64,000 nucleotides of DNA, taken from contig NZ_CP133656.1 of NCBI RefSeq assembly GCF_036885195.1, positions 4,052,585 through 4,116,584 of the forward strand, read 5' to 3'. The notes below the pieces were generated by a model. The model was not told the origin of the DNA. It was given only the letters and a program-made list of their open reading frames with translations, and ran no database searches. Both the position numbers and the translations under genes were made by a program. The DNA comes from Pectobacterium cacticida (GTDB lineage Bacteria > Pseudomonadota > Gammaproteobacteria > Enterobacterales > Enterobacteriaceae). This document shows, piece after piece, positions 53,462 to 61,011 of this stretch; the first letter of the stretch is position 1; each line of letters begins with the position of its first letter.

Positions 53462-54776
53462 GAGCCTGTCCGTAATTCTGTGTAACTGCCACCGTATTAA
53501 AGGTGATCGCTCAGGCGGTCACCGAACTCGATAATAAAACGGCTCATCGCCAGCCGCCAGTTCTGTATCGGCATGCTCCATTTTTTCGAGGCCGACTCGA
53601 TCGCCAGATAAATCACTTTCCGTACCGAATCGTCTGTTGGGAACACTTTGCGTTTCTTTATCGCCTGACGAATGACGCTGTTCAACGATTCGATGGCATT
53701 CGTGGTGTAGATGGCCTTACGGATATCGGGCGGGTAGCCAAAGAATGTATTGAGATTTTCCCAGTGCGTGCGCCAACTCTTGCTGATTTGCGGGTATTTT
53801 TCATCCCAGACGCCAGAAAACTTGTCCAGCGCCATCAGCGCCGCTTCCTCTGTCGGGGCCTGATACACGGCTTTCAACCCGCTGGTGACTGCTTTGTAAT
53901 CCTTCCATGAGACGTATTTCAGGCTGTTGCGCACCATGTGGATAATGCATAACTGAATATGGGTCTGCGGATAGACGCTGTTGATGGCTTCCGGGAAGCC
54001 CTTCAGACCGTCCACGCAGGCAATGAGAATGTCCTGAAGCCCCCGGTTCTTAAGCTCTGTCAGCACGTTCAACCAGAACTTCGCCCCTTCATTTTCCGCC
54101 AGCCACATGCCCAGCAGTTCTTTCTGGCCGTCGGTGTTGATGCCCAGCGCAAGGAACACCGATTTATTGATGACACTGCCGCCATGACGAACTTTCACCA
54201 CAATACAGTCAAGATAAACAATGGGATACAGTGAGTCTAACGGACGGTTTTGCCATTCAGTGACTTGCTCTTTAACGGCGTCGGTCACTTTAGATATCAG
54301 CGCAGGAGAGACATCGGCATCGTACATTTCTTTGAACGTGGCGACGATTTCCCGCGTGGTCATGCCCTTGGCATAGAGGGATAAAATCTGGCTGTCCATC
54401 TGCGTGATGCGAGTCTGATTTTTCTTTATTAACTGCGGTTCAAAGGTGCTTTCACGGTCACGTGGCGTGTTGATTTCAAGCTCGCCGTCATCGCACAGCA
54501 GGGTTTTAGATGAATAGCCGTTGCGGGTATTCGAGCCTGATTTTGGGGCATTTTTCTCGTGCCCGAGGTGCTCGGTTAACTCAGCATTGAGTGCTGTTTC
54601 GACGGTAAGCTTTGTCAGCATACGAGAAAACGCATTCAGGTCAGCTTCGGTTTTAAGGCCTTTAGCCAGTTCAGCAGCGAGTGCTTTGAGTTTCTTTTCG
54701 TCCATAATTAGCCTGTCTCTGTTGTTGAATTGAACATATCAAAAACAGGCAGATACACAATTTAAATTACAGTCTC
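53462..54776 (-). mobile_element. IS256-family insertion sequence, copy 2
   Basis: A 1315-bp copy with the same ends as copy 1 but in the opposite direction. A perfect 8-bp target duplication, TAGCTGTT, lies at 53454-53461 and 54777-54784. Its duplication differs from that of copy 1, so the two inserted independently and do not form a composite transposon that moved as one. Confidence 0.96.
53497..54705 (-). CDS. IS256-family transposase, copy 2
   Basis: This 402-residue transposase is identical to copy 1 (50802-52010) throughout, with the same DDE motifs. The identity implies recent duplication within the genome. It is transcribed in the same direction as the gene it breaks. Confidence 0.97.
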   Translation of the reverse strand: MDEKKLKALAAELAKGLKTEADLNAFSRMLTKLTVETALNAELTEHLGHEKNAPKSGSNTRNGYSSKTLLCDDGELEINTPRDRESTFEPQLIKKNQTRITQMDSQILSLYAKGMTTREIVATFKEMYDADVSPALISKVTDAVKEQVTEWQNRPLDSLYPIVYLDCIVVKVRHGGSVINKSVFLALGINTDGQKELLGMWLAENEGAKFWLNVLTELKNRGLQDILIACVDGLKGFPEAINSVYPQTHIQLCIIHMVRNSLKYVSWKDYKAVTSGLKAVYQAPTEEAALMALDKFSGVWDEKYPQISKSWRTHWENLNTFFGYPPDIRKAIYTTNAIESLNSVIRQAIKKRKVFPTDDSVRKVIYLAIESASKKWSMPIQNWRLAMSRFIIEFGDRLSDHL

Positions 54777-54950
54777 TAGCTGTTCCAGCTTGGTAGATTT
54801 ATGTATGTAACGTAGATACATTTCTGACGTTGAAAGTGCATAAATTGTGGCTTCGCCATGATCTATCTGTTTGTTTTCGCTTTTTAAAAAAGTGTTCCAC
54901 GCTGTTATTTGCTTATCCAAGGTTGTAAACGGGGTTGAATTGTCACTCAT

Positions 54951-55481
54951 GATTTGGTCCTCTGTACGTTGAATACAGGGTCAGTCTATTGTCTCATGAT
55001 CTAATTCATCGCCTGCCTTCGTGCCCTTTTGGGGCACACGGGTCTTTTGTTGTGACGCCTTAGCCAAAAGACCCTACCAATTCCTTTCCAATAACTATCT
55101 GATGGGGGACCTTGGACGATTTATTCCATACAAGCTTTATCGCCAATAAAAGACCTGAGCTAAACGATTCCATTTTTAATGGGGGACATGGCTTTAAGAG
55201 TTGTAAATCGCCAGGTCTCTAAACTTTCACATGTGAAATTTTCTCTGGTTATTCACTGGCGCATAAATTGATACGATAATGTCGGCCAACTCATCAATGG
55301 CTTAGATTTTTGCTCTTCAGTGGCTGTTTTTAATCTACATGTTGAATAAATTTAATTAAATATCAGCATCTTGAGATTTATTATTGAAGTTCCAAAAAAG
55401 GGCAGTTCCAGCGGTCTGTTTAGTTAGCCTTTTTCGAGATGATTACTCCTGCAAGTTAGATAATAAACAGGAGTCATCAAG
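54951..55481. other. Gene-free control region of the island, candidate oriT
   Basis: These 531 bases contain GTGCCC-TTTTG-GGGCAC (55021-55037), then GGGTCTTTTG (55040-55049) with a perfect inverted partner CAAAAGACCC (55065-55074). The 9-mer ATGGGGGAC occurs at 55102-55110 and 55179-55187, and a 14-bp perfect palindrome TTTCACATGTGAAA at 55225-55238. It sits between the divergent mobI-like gene and the alpA-like gene. In SXT-type elements oriT lies beside mobI, so this is the best place for oriT and activator sites; that is inference. Confidence 0.5.
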
Positions 55482-55679
55482 ATGGGTAATAACCAACCTA
55501 AACAAGAAGAACGGTTACTGACTTATGCTGAAGTGTGTGACGTTTTGCAAACGTCACAAGCAACACTTCGCCGTTACGTGCGCGATGGACGTTTTCCTCC
55601 TCCAATAAAACCCAATCCCAATGGTCGTACTGTTCGCTTTCGGTACAGCGACATCACAGCTTGGTTGAGTGATTTGTGA
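55482..55679 (+). CDS. AlpA-like HTH regulator / excisionase
   Basis: This 65-residue MerR-like winged helix protein reads LLTYAEVCDVLQTSQATLRRYVRDGRFPPP, then FRYSDITAWLSDL, the classical AlpA build. Such proteins regulate or assist excision of integrative elements. ACAGGAGTC precedes the ATG. It is 12 bp upstream of the DUF927 gene and probably in one operon with it. Confidence 0.85.
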   Translation: MGNNQPKQEERLLTYAEVCDVLQTSQATLRRYVRDGRFPPPIKPNPNGRTVRFRYSDITAWLSDL

Positions 55680-55691
55680 TAGGGGTTAGTG

Positions 55692-57368
55692 ATGCAATAT
55701 AAGTTGCAGGATGATGGGCTCTATTGCTTGCCCTCTGATCGGTGGTTGCGAATAGGTGGTTGGATTCAGGTGTTGGCTCGCACTCGTTTAACTGACAAAC
55801 GACATGGGCATGGAGCGCTGCTGGAATGGCAAAATTTTGATGGGGTTAGGTTACGTGAAGTTGTGTATGCCAGAGACCTGAATAGTGATAATGCACGTCA
55901 GATCAGGGATATGCTGGTCGATACTGGGTATCCCTTAACTCCTGGCCAGTCAAGTTGGAGTAGGCTTCAACATTATCTAATAGAGCAGATGGCTCTTGCT
56001 GCTCCAGCGACAGTGGTTAATCGAACCGGCTGGCATGGTTCAGTGTTTGCAACTAGTAACTGGACTATCGGTTCAGCTGACGAACCGCACCATTTCGTAG
56101 GTCAGCTATCTGGTTCTACAACGTTAGAGGAATCCGGAAGTCTCAGCGATTGGCAGACTTATGTCGGTCAGCTATGCCGAGGCAATCCGTTAGCAATATT
56201 TAGTATTGGAACGGCGCTTGCTGCCCCACTAATCGCATCTTCTGGTATGGAAAATGGTGCCATTCATCTGGTTGGGGCATCGTCGACTGGGAAAACGACC
56301 TTGTTGCAATTGGCGGCCAGTGTCTATGGGAGCAACCGATATGTCCGCAGTTGGATTTCAACCAGTAACGGGCTAGCGGCTGTCTCTTCAGAGCACAATG
56401 ACATGTTGTTGCCGTTGGACGAAATCGGAATGGCACGCCCGGAAGACATCGATACAGCCATTTATCAGATAATGAACGGCTCTGGGAAGCTACGCGCCAA
56501 CGTTTCCGGCGAGCTGGCCATGACTTCTCATTGGCGAACGCTGGTGTTAAGTAGTGGAGAAGTCTGGATTGCAGAGCTACTTCAGCAGATAGGTAAACCG
56601 TTACGCGCTGGTCAGCAGATACGCCTGGTGGAGCTCCCTGTGTTTGGGACCTACGGTGCGTTCGACGAATTGCATGGTCACAAGCATTCTCAGCAATTTG
56701 TGGACGAGCTTAAATCGTCTTGTCAGCACTACCACGGCACCGTAATTCGCGAGTGGATTTCGTTACTGACTGAGCGTCATGACGAGCTGAATAGCTACCT
56801 GAGTCACGAAATTGGTCGCCTAAGCGGTATTTGGATAAGTGACCAGATGGCATCGCAGGTGCAACGGGTCATCAGGCGGTTTGCTCTCATCGGGGCGGCA
56901 CTTTGTCTCGGTAGTAGGAATTTTATCCTCCCTTGGAGTGAAGAAGAGTCCTTGGCAGCCGTCCACCGAACCTTGAAGGCTTGGCTGGACAATCGAGGCC
57001 ACTCCAGAAATTCCGAGGAATTTCGGCTTCTCAAAGCGCTGGAACGAGCAATGAAAGTCTGGGAGCGCAGTCTCAGTGATATTGAACAAGCGATAGGTCA
57101 TGGGGGAGCTGGTTTTCGACGCTCGCATGAGGGATGTGAGTTGTGGCTGATCTATAAATCGCACTTCCTGAAGCGGCTCGGACTGCCGACCCATTACATG
57201 AGGGAAGTGGAGGTGCTGTTACAACGCAATTGCTTGGTAACGAATGAGCGCTCTAGGGGAACCTATAAGACGCGGATTAATGGTGAGTTTCAACGTTTTT
57301 TTGCGCTCAAACCTGACCAAGTTAGGCGCCACCTTGAAGATTTAGAGAGGGTTGAACATGACGACTAG
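55692..57368 (+). CDS. DUF927 helicase-like ATPase of the island
   Basis: This 558-residue protein has Walker A GASSTGKTTLL near residue 198 and Walker B LLPLDEIG near 245, with RSWISTSNGLAAVS between, as in DUF927 proteins from plasmids, phages and integrative elements. N-terminal residues 1-170 show no Toprim primase motif that I recognise. It may unwind DNA during element replication. ATG 55692 is preferred to GTG 55689, with AGGGG 6-7 bp ahead. It lies between two HTH genes. Confidence 0.83.
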   Translation: MQYKLQDDGLYCLPSDRWLRIGGWIQVLARTRLTDKRHGHGALLEWQNFDGVRLREVVYARDLNSDNARQIRDMLVDTGYPLTPGQSSWSRLQHYLIEQMALAAPATVVNRTGWHGSVFATSNWTIGSADEPHHFVGQLSGSTTLEESGSLSDWQTYVGQLCRGNPLAIFSIGTALAAPLIASSGMENGAIHLVGASSTGKTTLLQLAASVYGSNRYVRSWISTSNGLAAVSSEHNDMLLPLDEIGMARPEDIDTAIYQIMNGSGKLRANVSGELAMTSHWRTLVLSSGEVWIAELLQQIGKPLRAGQQIRLVELPVFGTYGAFDELHGHKHSQQFVDELKSSCQHYHGTVIREWISLLTERHDELNSYLSHEIGRLSGIWISDQMASQVQRVIRRFALIGAALCLGSRNFILPWSEEESLAAVHRTLKAWLDNRGHSRNSEEFRLLKALERAMKVWERSLSDIEQAIGHGGAGFRRSHEGCELWLIYKSHFLKRLGLPTHYMREVEVLLQRNCLVTNERSRGTYKTRINGEFQRFFALKPDQVRRHLEDLERVEHDD

Positions 57369-57427
57369 CTCAGTGTTCCCAGTTTCCCACATTTCCCTGT
57401 TCGATTTTGAGGTAAAGGAGTATCAAC

Positions 57428-57772
57428 ATGACTGAAAAAGAGATGCTTCAGCGCATGCTGATGGATATGTCATTGCTTAAAAAACTGATTACCTATCATA
57501 TCAAAAACGAGCAACGTCCTGACACAACAAAGGAAATCCTGACAGTTGAGGAATGTGCTGAGCTGACAGGGTTAAAGAAAAGCACTTTGTACCGGTTGAC
57601 TCACGAACGCAAGATCCCATTTTTCAAACCTAATGGCAATCGGGTGTTCTTCAGGCGAGCCGATATCTTGGCCTGGTTGCAGAGTAATCGTGTGGCGTCT
57701 TCTGATGAGATTGATAAAGCCGCTGCTGATCATCTAGTGGCTAACCGAAAATTGTATGGCCGGAGATATTAG
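57428..57772 (+). CDS. HTH_17 (excisionase-like) DNA-binding protein
   Basis: This 114-residue protein has a helical N-terminal arm (residues 1-35) and a MerR-like DNA-binding domain (LTVEECAELTGLKKSTLYRLTHERKIPFF, then RVFFRRADILAWLQSNR, split in two here). This form is common in Bacteroidetes mobile elements, like the integrase of this island. AAAGGAG lies before the ATG. It could be the recombination directionality factor; two HTH proteins are candidates. Confidence 0.8.
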   Translation: MTEKEMLQRMLMDMSLLKKLITYHIKNEQRPDTTKEILTVEECAELTGLKKSTLYRLTHERKIPFFKPNGNRVFFRRADILAWLQSNRVASSDEIDKAAADHLVANRKLYGRRY

Positions 57773-57816
57773 GTTGAGGTTTAACCTTTTGAAAATAAAT
57801 AGGAATGGTTGGATGT

Positions 57817-57851
57817 GTTACATGTCACGTTCTTTAACTGTGACATGTAAC
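57817..57851. repeat. Perfect 12-bp inverted repeat in the island
   Basis: GTTACATGTCAC (57817-57828) and GTGACATGTAAC (57840-57851) are exact complements with 11 bp between. No T-run follows on the + strand. It is downstream of the HTH_17 gene and about 100 bp before the 49-residue protein gene. It may be a regulator-binding site for the latter. Confidence 0.72.
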
Positions 57852-57950
57852 GGTTACTCGTCGAATTGACAGTTCAAGCTTTAATGACTAAGTCTTAATG
57901 TGCGTGCGAATGCGCTTTTAAAAACACATCATTAGCTAGGGACGGTCAAT

Positions 57951-58100
57951 ATGTCTGTAAAACATACTCCAACAGGTGTTGTACACAGCGGTGCTAAAGG
58001 CGGCACCACTGGCTGCGGCACTGATACGAAGAAAAATGCTGATCACTGGGTTAATTCCCACGAGAAAATCACATGCGATAAGAACGGCTGTAAAAACTAA
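57951..58100 (+). CDS. Small Cys-rich protein, 49 residues
   Basis: ATG 57951 has TAGGGACGG ahead and the frame runs to TAA at 58098-58100. The protein has the motif GAKGGTTGCGTDTKKNADHWVN and ends TCDKNGCKN, split here for length; three cysteines (TGCG, TCDKNGC) could bind metal. A good terminator follows at once. I do not recognise a function, though I believe similar tiny proteins occur in other genomic islands. Its own leader, stop and terminator argue that it is a real gene. Confidence 0.72.
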   Translation: MSVKHTPTGVVHSGAKGGTTGCGTDTKKNADHWVNSHEKITCDKNGCKN

Positions 58101-58122
58101 CGATCTTATGTGGTTGATTTGG

Positions 58123-58149
58123 AGGGCACTGTCGAGGTGCCCTTTTCTT
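58123..58149 (+). terminator. Terminator after the 49-residue gene
   Basis: AGGGCAC (58123-58129) pairs with GTGCCCT (58137-58143) around TGTCGAG, followed by TTTCTTT. It separates the small gene from the convergent integrase gene. Confidence 0.85.
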
Positions 58150-58184
58150 TATAAAGATGTCGTCGTTTGGTCGTTATAATGCTC

Positions 58185-59354
58185 TTAGTCTGATGACTCA
58201 TCGAAGATATCTGGAAAGGTCCGCATGGCCTCTGTGCGCCGGGTTTCCAGAATATCTGCGTAGATTTCTGTCGTTCTGAGTTCGCTGTGGCCAAGCAATC
58301 TGGAAAGAGAATAGATGTCCAGGCCTCGGGCCAGTTGGTTTACTGCAAAGGTGTGGCGGCCAGCATGAAAGGTCACGTGTTTGGTTATCCCGGCACGTAT
58401 AGCCCACTGTACTAGCGCGACGTTGCTATAGCTGTCGTAACGTAAGCCCTTAAAAACCCGTTCTGTCGGTTTTCCCCTGTTTTCCAAGTTGAGCAAACGT
58501 ACTGCTGAATCCGGTAAGTCGAGATATTGCAGGCCATTACCCGAGTTTTTGAGCTTTATCTGGGAAAAGATTATTCGGTAGTGGCCTTGGGCAAACAGTT
58601 CAATTTCACTCCATACCAGTTTATGTATGTCTGACCAGCGTAGCCCCGTAGTGCAGGAGAACAGAAATGCTCTTCGTAGAACATCGTAACGGCATTCAGC
58701 CTTGGTAAGGGCCTTTACCTCATCCAGAGTGAGGTAAGTACGCTGTGTTCTCTCTGCTTTGATGGATTTGACTTGTTCAACAGGGTTATCTGTGATGATT
58801 CGATCTCGTTGCGCTTGGTTGAGTGCTGCCCGGATTTTATTGAAGTAGCTACAGGCGGTATTCCTGGATAGGCAGGTATCTGATTTTGTTATTGCCTCAT
58901 GCTGTAGGTACTGGCGGAACCCTTCCAAGAAGTATTTATCTACCTGTTCAAAAGTGAGTTCTGCGTGGCGGTGATAACGGTGGAGATGGATGCCCGCAGA
59001 AACCCAAATTGAGTAATTGGATTTACTACCGGATGCTTTACTTGCTGTTACTTGATCGAAGTAGTCAAAGAAGCTGGCATTGAGTTTAGTGCGATCATCT
59101 AAGCCGTGTTTGGCTGATTCCATTTCCAGTAGACGCTTGGCTCGAATGGCCTCAGCTTTTTGCAATGTGGTTTTGTTGTGCTCGCGCTCAACTGCGTTTT
59201 TGGGCTTGGCGTAGAGGAACAGATTTAACGTCTCGTATGAGCGTTTTTGAGCTCTTGAGCCGTCTTCCGAGGTCTTTGATCCATAATAGTAAACAAGCCT
59301 GATAGCTCGCAGGCCATTTTTATCTGGATCTCGTTTATGTATGCTGATTTTCAT
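58185..59354 (-). CDS. int: Tyrosine recombinase (integrase) of the mnmE island
   Basis: This 389-residue integrase has an Arm-type N-terminal domain (about 1-95), a SAM-like core-binding domain (95-205) and a catalytic domain. The catalytic set is complete: Arg in TTGLRWSDI, HAGR in HAGRHTFAVN, His in LLGHS and the nucleophile Tyr in TTEIYADI. The build resembles integrases of Bacteroidetes mobile elements. It lies 163 bp from the mnmE stop in the same direction, the place of int in islands at this site. The start has only a weak GAGA ribosome-binding site. Confidence 0.94.
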   Translation of the reverse strand: MKISIHKRDPDKNGLRAIRLVYYYGSKTSEDGSRAQKRSYETLNLFLYAKPKNAVEREHNKTTLQKAEAIRAKRLLEMESAKHGLDDRTKLNASFFDYFDQVTASKASGSKSNYSIWVSAGIHLHRYHRHAELTFEQVDKYFLEGFRQYLQHEAITKSDTCLSRNTACSYFNKIRAALNQAQRDRIITDNPVEQVKSIKAERTQRTYLTLDEVKALTKAECRYDVLRRAFLFSCTTGLRWSDIHKLVWSEIELFAQGHYRIIFSQIKLKNSGNGLQYLDLPDSAVRLLNLENRGKPTERVFKGLRYDSYSNVALVQWAIRAGITKHVTFHAGRHTFAVNQLARGLDIYSLSRLLGHSELRTTEIYADILETRRTEAMRTFPDIFDESSD

Positions 59355-59370
59355 AGGTTTTTCTCATCTT

Positions 59371-59419
59371 GTGCGCCATATGTGCGCCAGAATTTATCTG
59401 TGGCGCACACGTGGCGCAA
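59371..59419. promoter_or_regulatory. Four phased octamers upstream of int
   Basis: GTGCGCCA occurs at 59371-59378 and 59382-59389. Its complement TGGCGCAC is at 59401-59408 and TGGCGCAA at 59412-59419. Each pair is spaced by exactly 11 bp, one helical turn, and the two pairs face each other around GAATTTATCTG. The cluster is 17-65 bp upstream of the int start and within 100-150 bp of the att core. Arm-type Int or Xis sites, or an int operator, are the likely roles. Confidence 0.7.
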
Positions 59420-59517
59420 GAATCGACAAAACCCTTCAAATCACTTCCCACCCAATAAAACAAAATTATTTTAAAATCATAATGTTGTTTTGATTTGGTT
59501 TGATGCGTTTTACTATT

Positions 59518-59535
59518 TTACTTCCCGATACAGAA
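59518..59535 (-). other. Attachment site in the 3' end of mnmE
   Basis: TTACTTCCCGATACAGAA on the + strand is the last 18 bp of mnmE (TTCTGTATCGGGAAGTAA on the coding strand). The 3' end of trmE/mnmE is the known attachment site of SGI1 and other trmE islands. The partner repeat is at 50654-50669. Confidence 0.82.
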
Positions 59536-60882
59536 ACTCGAAAAGATACGGCCGAGTAGGTCGTCAGAGGTGAATTCCCCCGTGATTTCACTCAGAGACA
59601 GTTGCGCCAGGCGCAGTTCTTCCGCCAGTAGTTCACCGGCATAGGCGCTCACGAGTTGCTCTTTGCCCTGAATCAGATGCTGTGCGGCCTGTTCCAGTGC
59701 TTGTAAATGGCGACGCCGCGCCAGAAACCCGCCTTCGGTGTTGCTGGTAAATCCCATGCTTTGTTTTAGGTGGTCGCGAAGTGTGTCCACACCTTCGCCC
59801 GTGCGGGCAGATAGACGGATAAGTGAGTAAGCGTTCACACTCTCGATGCCGAGCGTTTCGCCTGTGATGTCAGCTTTGTTACGCACTACGGTAATTGGCA
59901 GGGTTTTGGGCAGTCGCGCCATAAATTCTGGCCAGATCTGCTCAGGCTCAGTCGCCTGTGTCGTCGTACCATCAACCATGAACAGTACGCGATCGGCCTG
60001 TTCAATTTCTTGCCAGGCACGCTCAATACCAATGCGTTCGACTTCGTCGCTGGCATCGCGTAGCCCGGCGGTATCGATAATATGCAACGGCATACCGTCA
60101 ATATGAATGTGTTCACGTAATACGTCGCGCGTGGTGCCCGCAATATCCGTGACAATCGCTGCGTCACGGCCGGCTAATGCATTGAGTAGGCTGGATTTAC
60201 CCGCATTTGGACGACCCGCGATCACCACCTTCATTCCTTCCCGTAATAGGCTCCCTTGATGCGCTTCGGCTCGGACGGCCTCTAAATCCGTCATCACGCT
60301 GTCTAGCTGTGCTTCAATTTTGCCATCAGAGAGAAAGTCGATCTCTTCATCGGGAAAGTCGATGGCAGCCTCGACGTAGATTCGCAGGTGAGTAAGTGCT
60401 TCCACCAACTGATTTATACGGCTGGAAAAAACACCTTGCAGAGAGTTTAACGCCGATCGCGCAGCCTGTTCCGAACTGGCGTCAATCAGGTCGGCAATCG
60501 CTTCCGCTTGCGCGAGATCGAGTTTGTCATTCAGAAACGCGCGCTCAGAGAATTCACCGGGGCGCGCAATGCGCACGTTGGGCAGCGTTAGAATACGTTG
60601 CAGCAGCAAATCAAGAATAACCGGGCCGCCGTGGCCCTGAAGCTCCAGCACATCTTCACCGGTAAAGGAGTTCGGGCCGGGGAACCAGAGGGCGATGCCT
60701 TGGTCGAGCGTGCTGCCGTTGGTATCACGAAATGGCAGGTAATCGGCATGACGCGGTTTGGGGAGCTTACCCAGAACGGCATGTGCCACTTCGGCGGCGG
60801 CTTGCCCTGAAACCCGCAAAATACCCACGCCACCGCGTCCCGGTGGCGTGGCTTGGGCGACGATGGTGTCGGTATGGCTCAT
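59518..60882 (-). CDS. mnmE: tRNA uridine-5-carboxymethylaminomethyl modification GTPase
   Basis: MnmE, with MnmG, modifies the wobble uridine of several tRNAs. The 454-residue protein has the N-terminal folate-binding domain (DTIVAQATPPGRGGVGILRVSG), the G domain with G1 GRPNAGKSS near residue 223, G2/G3 GTTRD and DTAGLRD, G4 NKAD, and the C-terminal FCIGK with the catalytic Cys. Its last codons are the island's attachment site, and insertion has kept the coding end intact. No terminator lies just behind it now. Confidence 0.98.
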   Translation of the reverse strand: MSHTDTIVAQATPPGRGGVGILRVSGQAAAEVAHAVLGKLPKPRHADYLPFRDTNGSTLDQGIALWFPGPNSFTGEDVLELQGHGGPVILDLLLQRILTLPNVRIARPGEFSERAFLNDKLDLAQAEAIADLIDASSEQAARSALNSLQGVFSSRINQLVEALTHLRIYVEAAIDFPDEEIDFLSDGKIEAQLDSVMTDLEAVRAEAHQGSLLREGMKVVIAGRPNAGKSSLLNALAGRDAAIVTDIAGTTRDVLREHIHIDGMPLHIIDTAGLRDASDEVERIGIERAWQEIEQADRVLFMVDGTTTQATEPEQIWPEFMARLPKTLPITVVRNKADITGETLGIESVNAYSLIRLSARTGEGVDTLRDHLKQSMGFTSNTEGGFLARRRHLQALEQAAQHLIQGKEQLVSAYAGELLAEELRLAQLSLSEITGEFTSDDLLGRIFSSFCIGK

Positions 60883-60950
60883 GATATTCTCTCTGCGTTG
60901 GTGCCTGTCTGTCAGGCTATTTTACGTATTGTTGGGTGATAAAACAGCGT

Positions 60951-60981
60951 ATAAAAAAATAAGGCGGTCAATGACCGCCTT
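60951..60981 (-). terminator. Terminator behind yidC
   Basis: AAGGCGGTCA (60961-60970) and TGACCGCCTT (60972-60981) form a 10-bp stem. On the minus strand it is followed by ATTTTTTTAT. It ends the rpmH-rnpA-yidD-yidC transcript before mnmE, which has its promoter in 60883-60950. Confidence 0.88.
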
Positions 60982-61011
60982 ACGCTTTCTATCGGTTAGC
61001 CATCAACCGGA

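Larger units (their letters stand above)
53279..54950 (-). pseudogene. MobI-like mobilisation gene, interrupted by IS256 and cut by IS481
   Basis: The gene starts at 54950 (AGAGGACC ahead of the ATG) and runs to the IS256 copy at 54776. After removing that copy and one TAGCTGTT duplicate, reading continues in frame from 53461 to the edge of the IS481 element at 53279, giving about 116 residues. The join reads KLEQ-LRYYYIAQR. The second half (ADLYWQHNRAHRR, then GYPGHFGCRVRLREM, EIFWVYNEF) resembles MobI-like proteins of IncC plasmids and SXT-type ICEs, which act at oriT; this match is from memory and tentative. The 3' end is lost. Confidence 0.6.

Noticed and set aside
50723..54784. IS256-flanked segment as a composite transposon
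   Set aside because: The two copies have different 8-bp target duplications, each flanking its own copy, so they inserted one by one.
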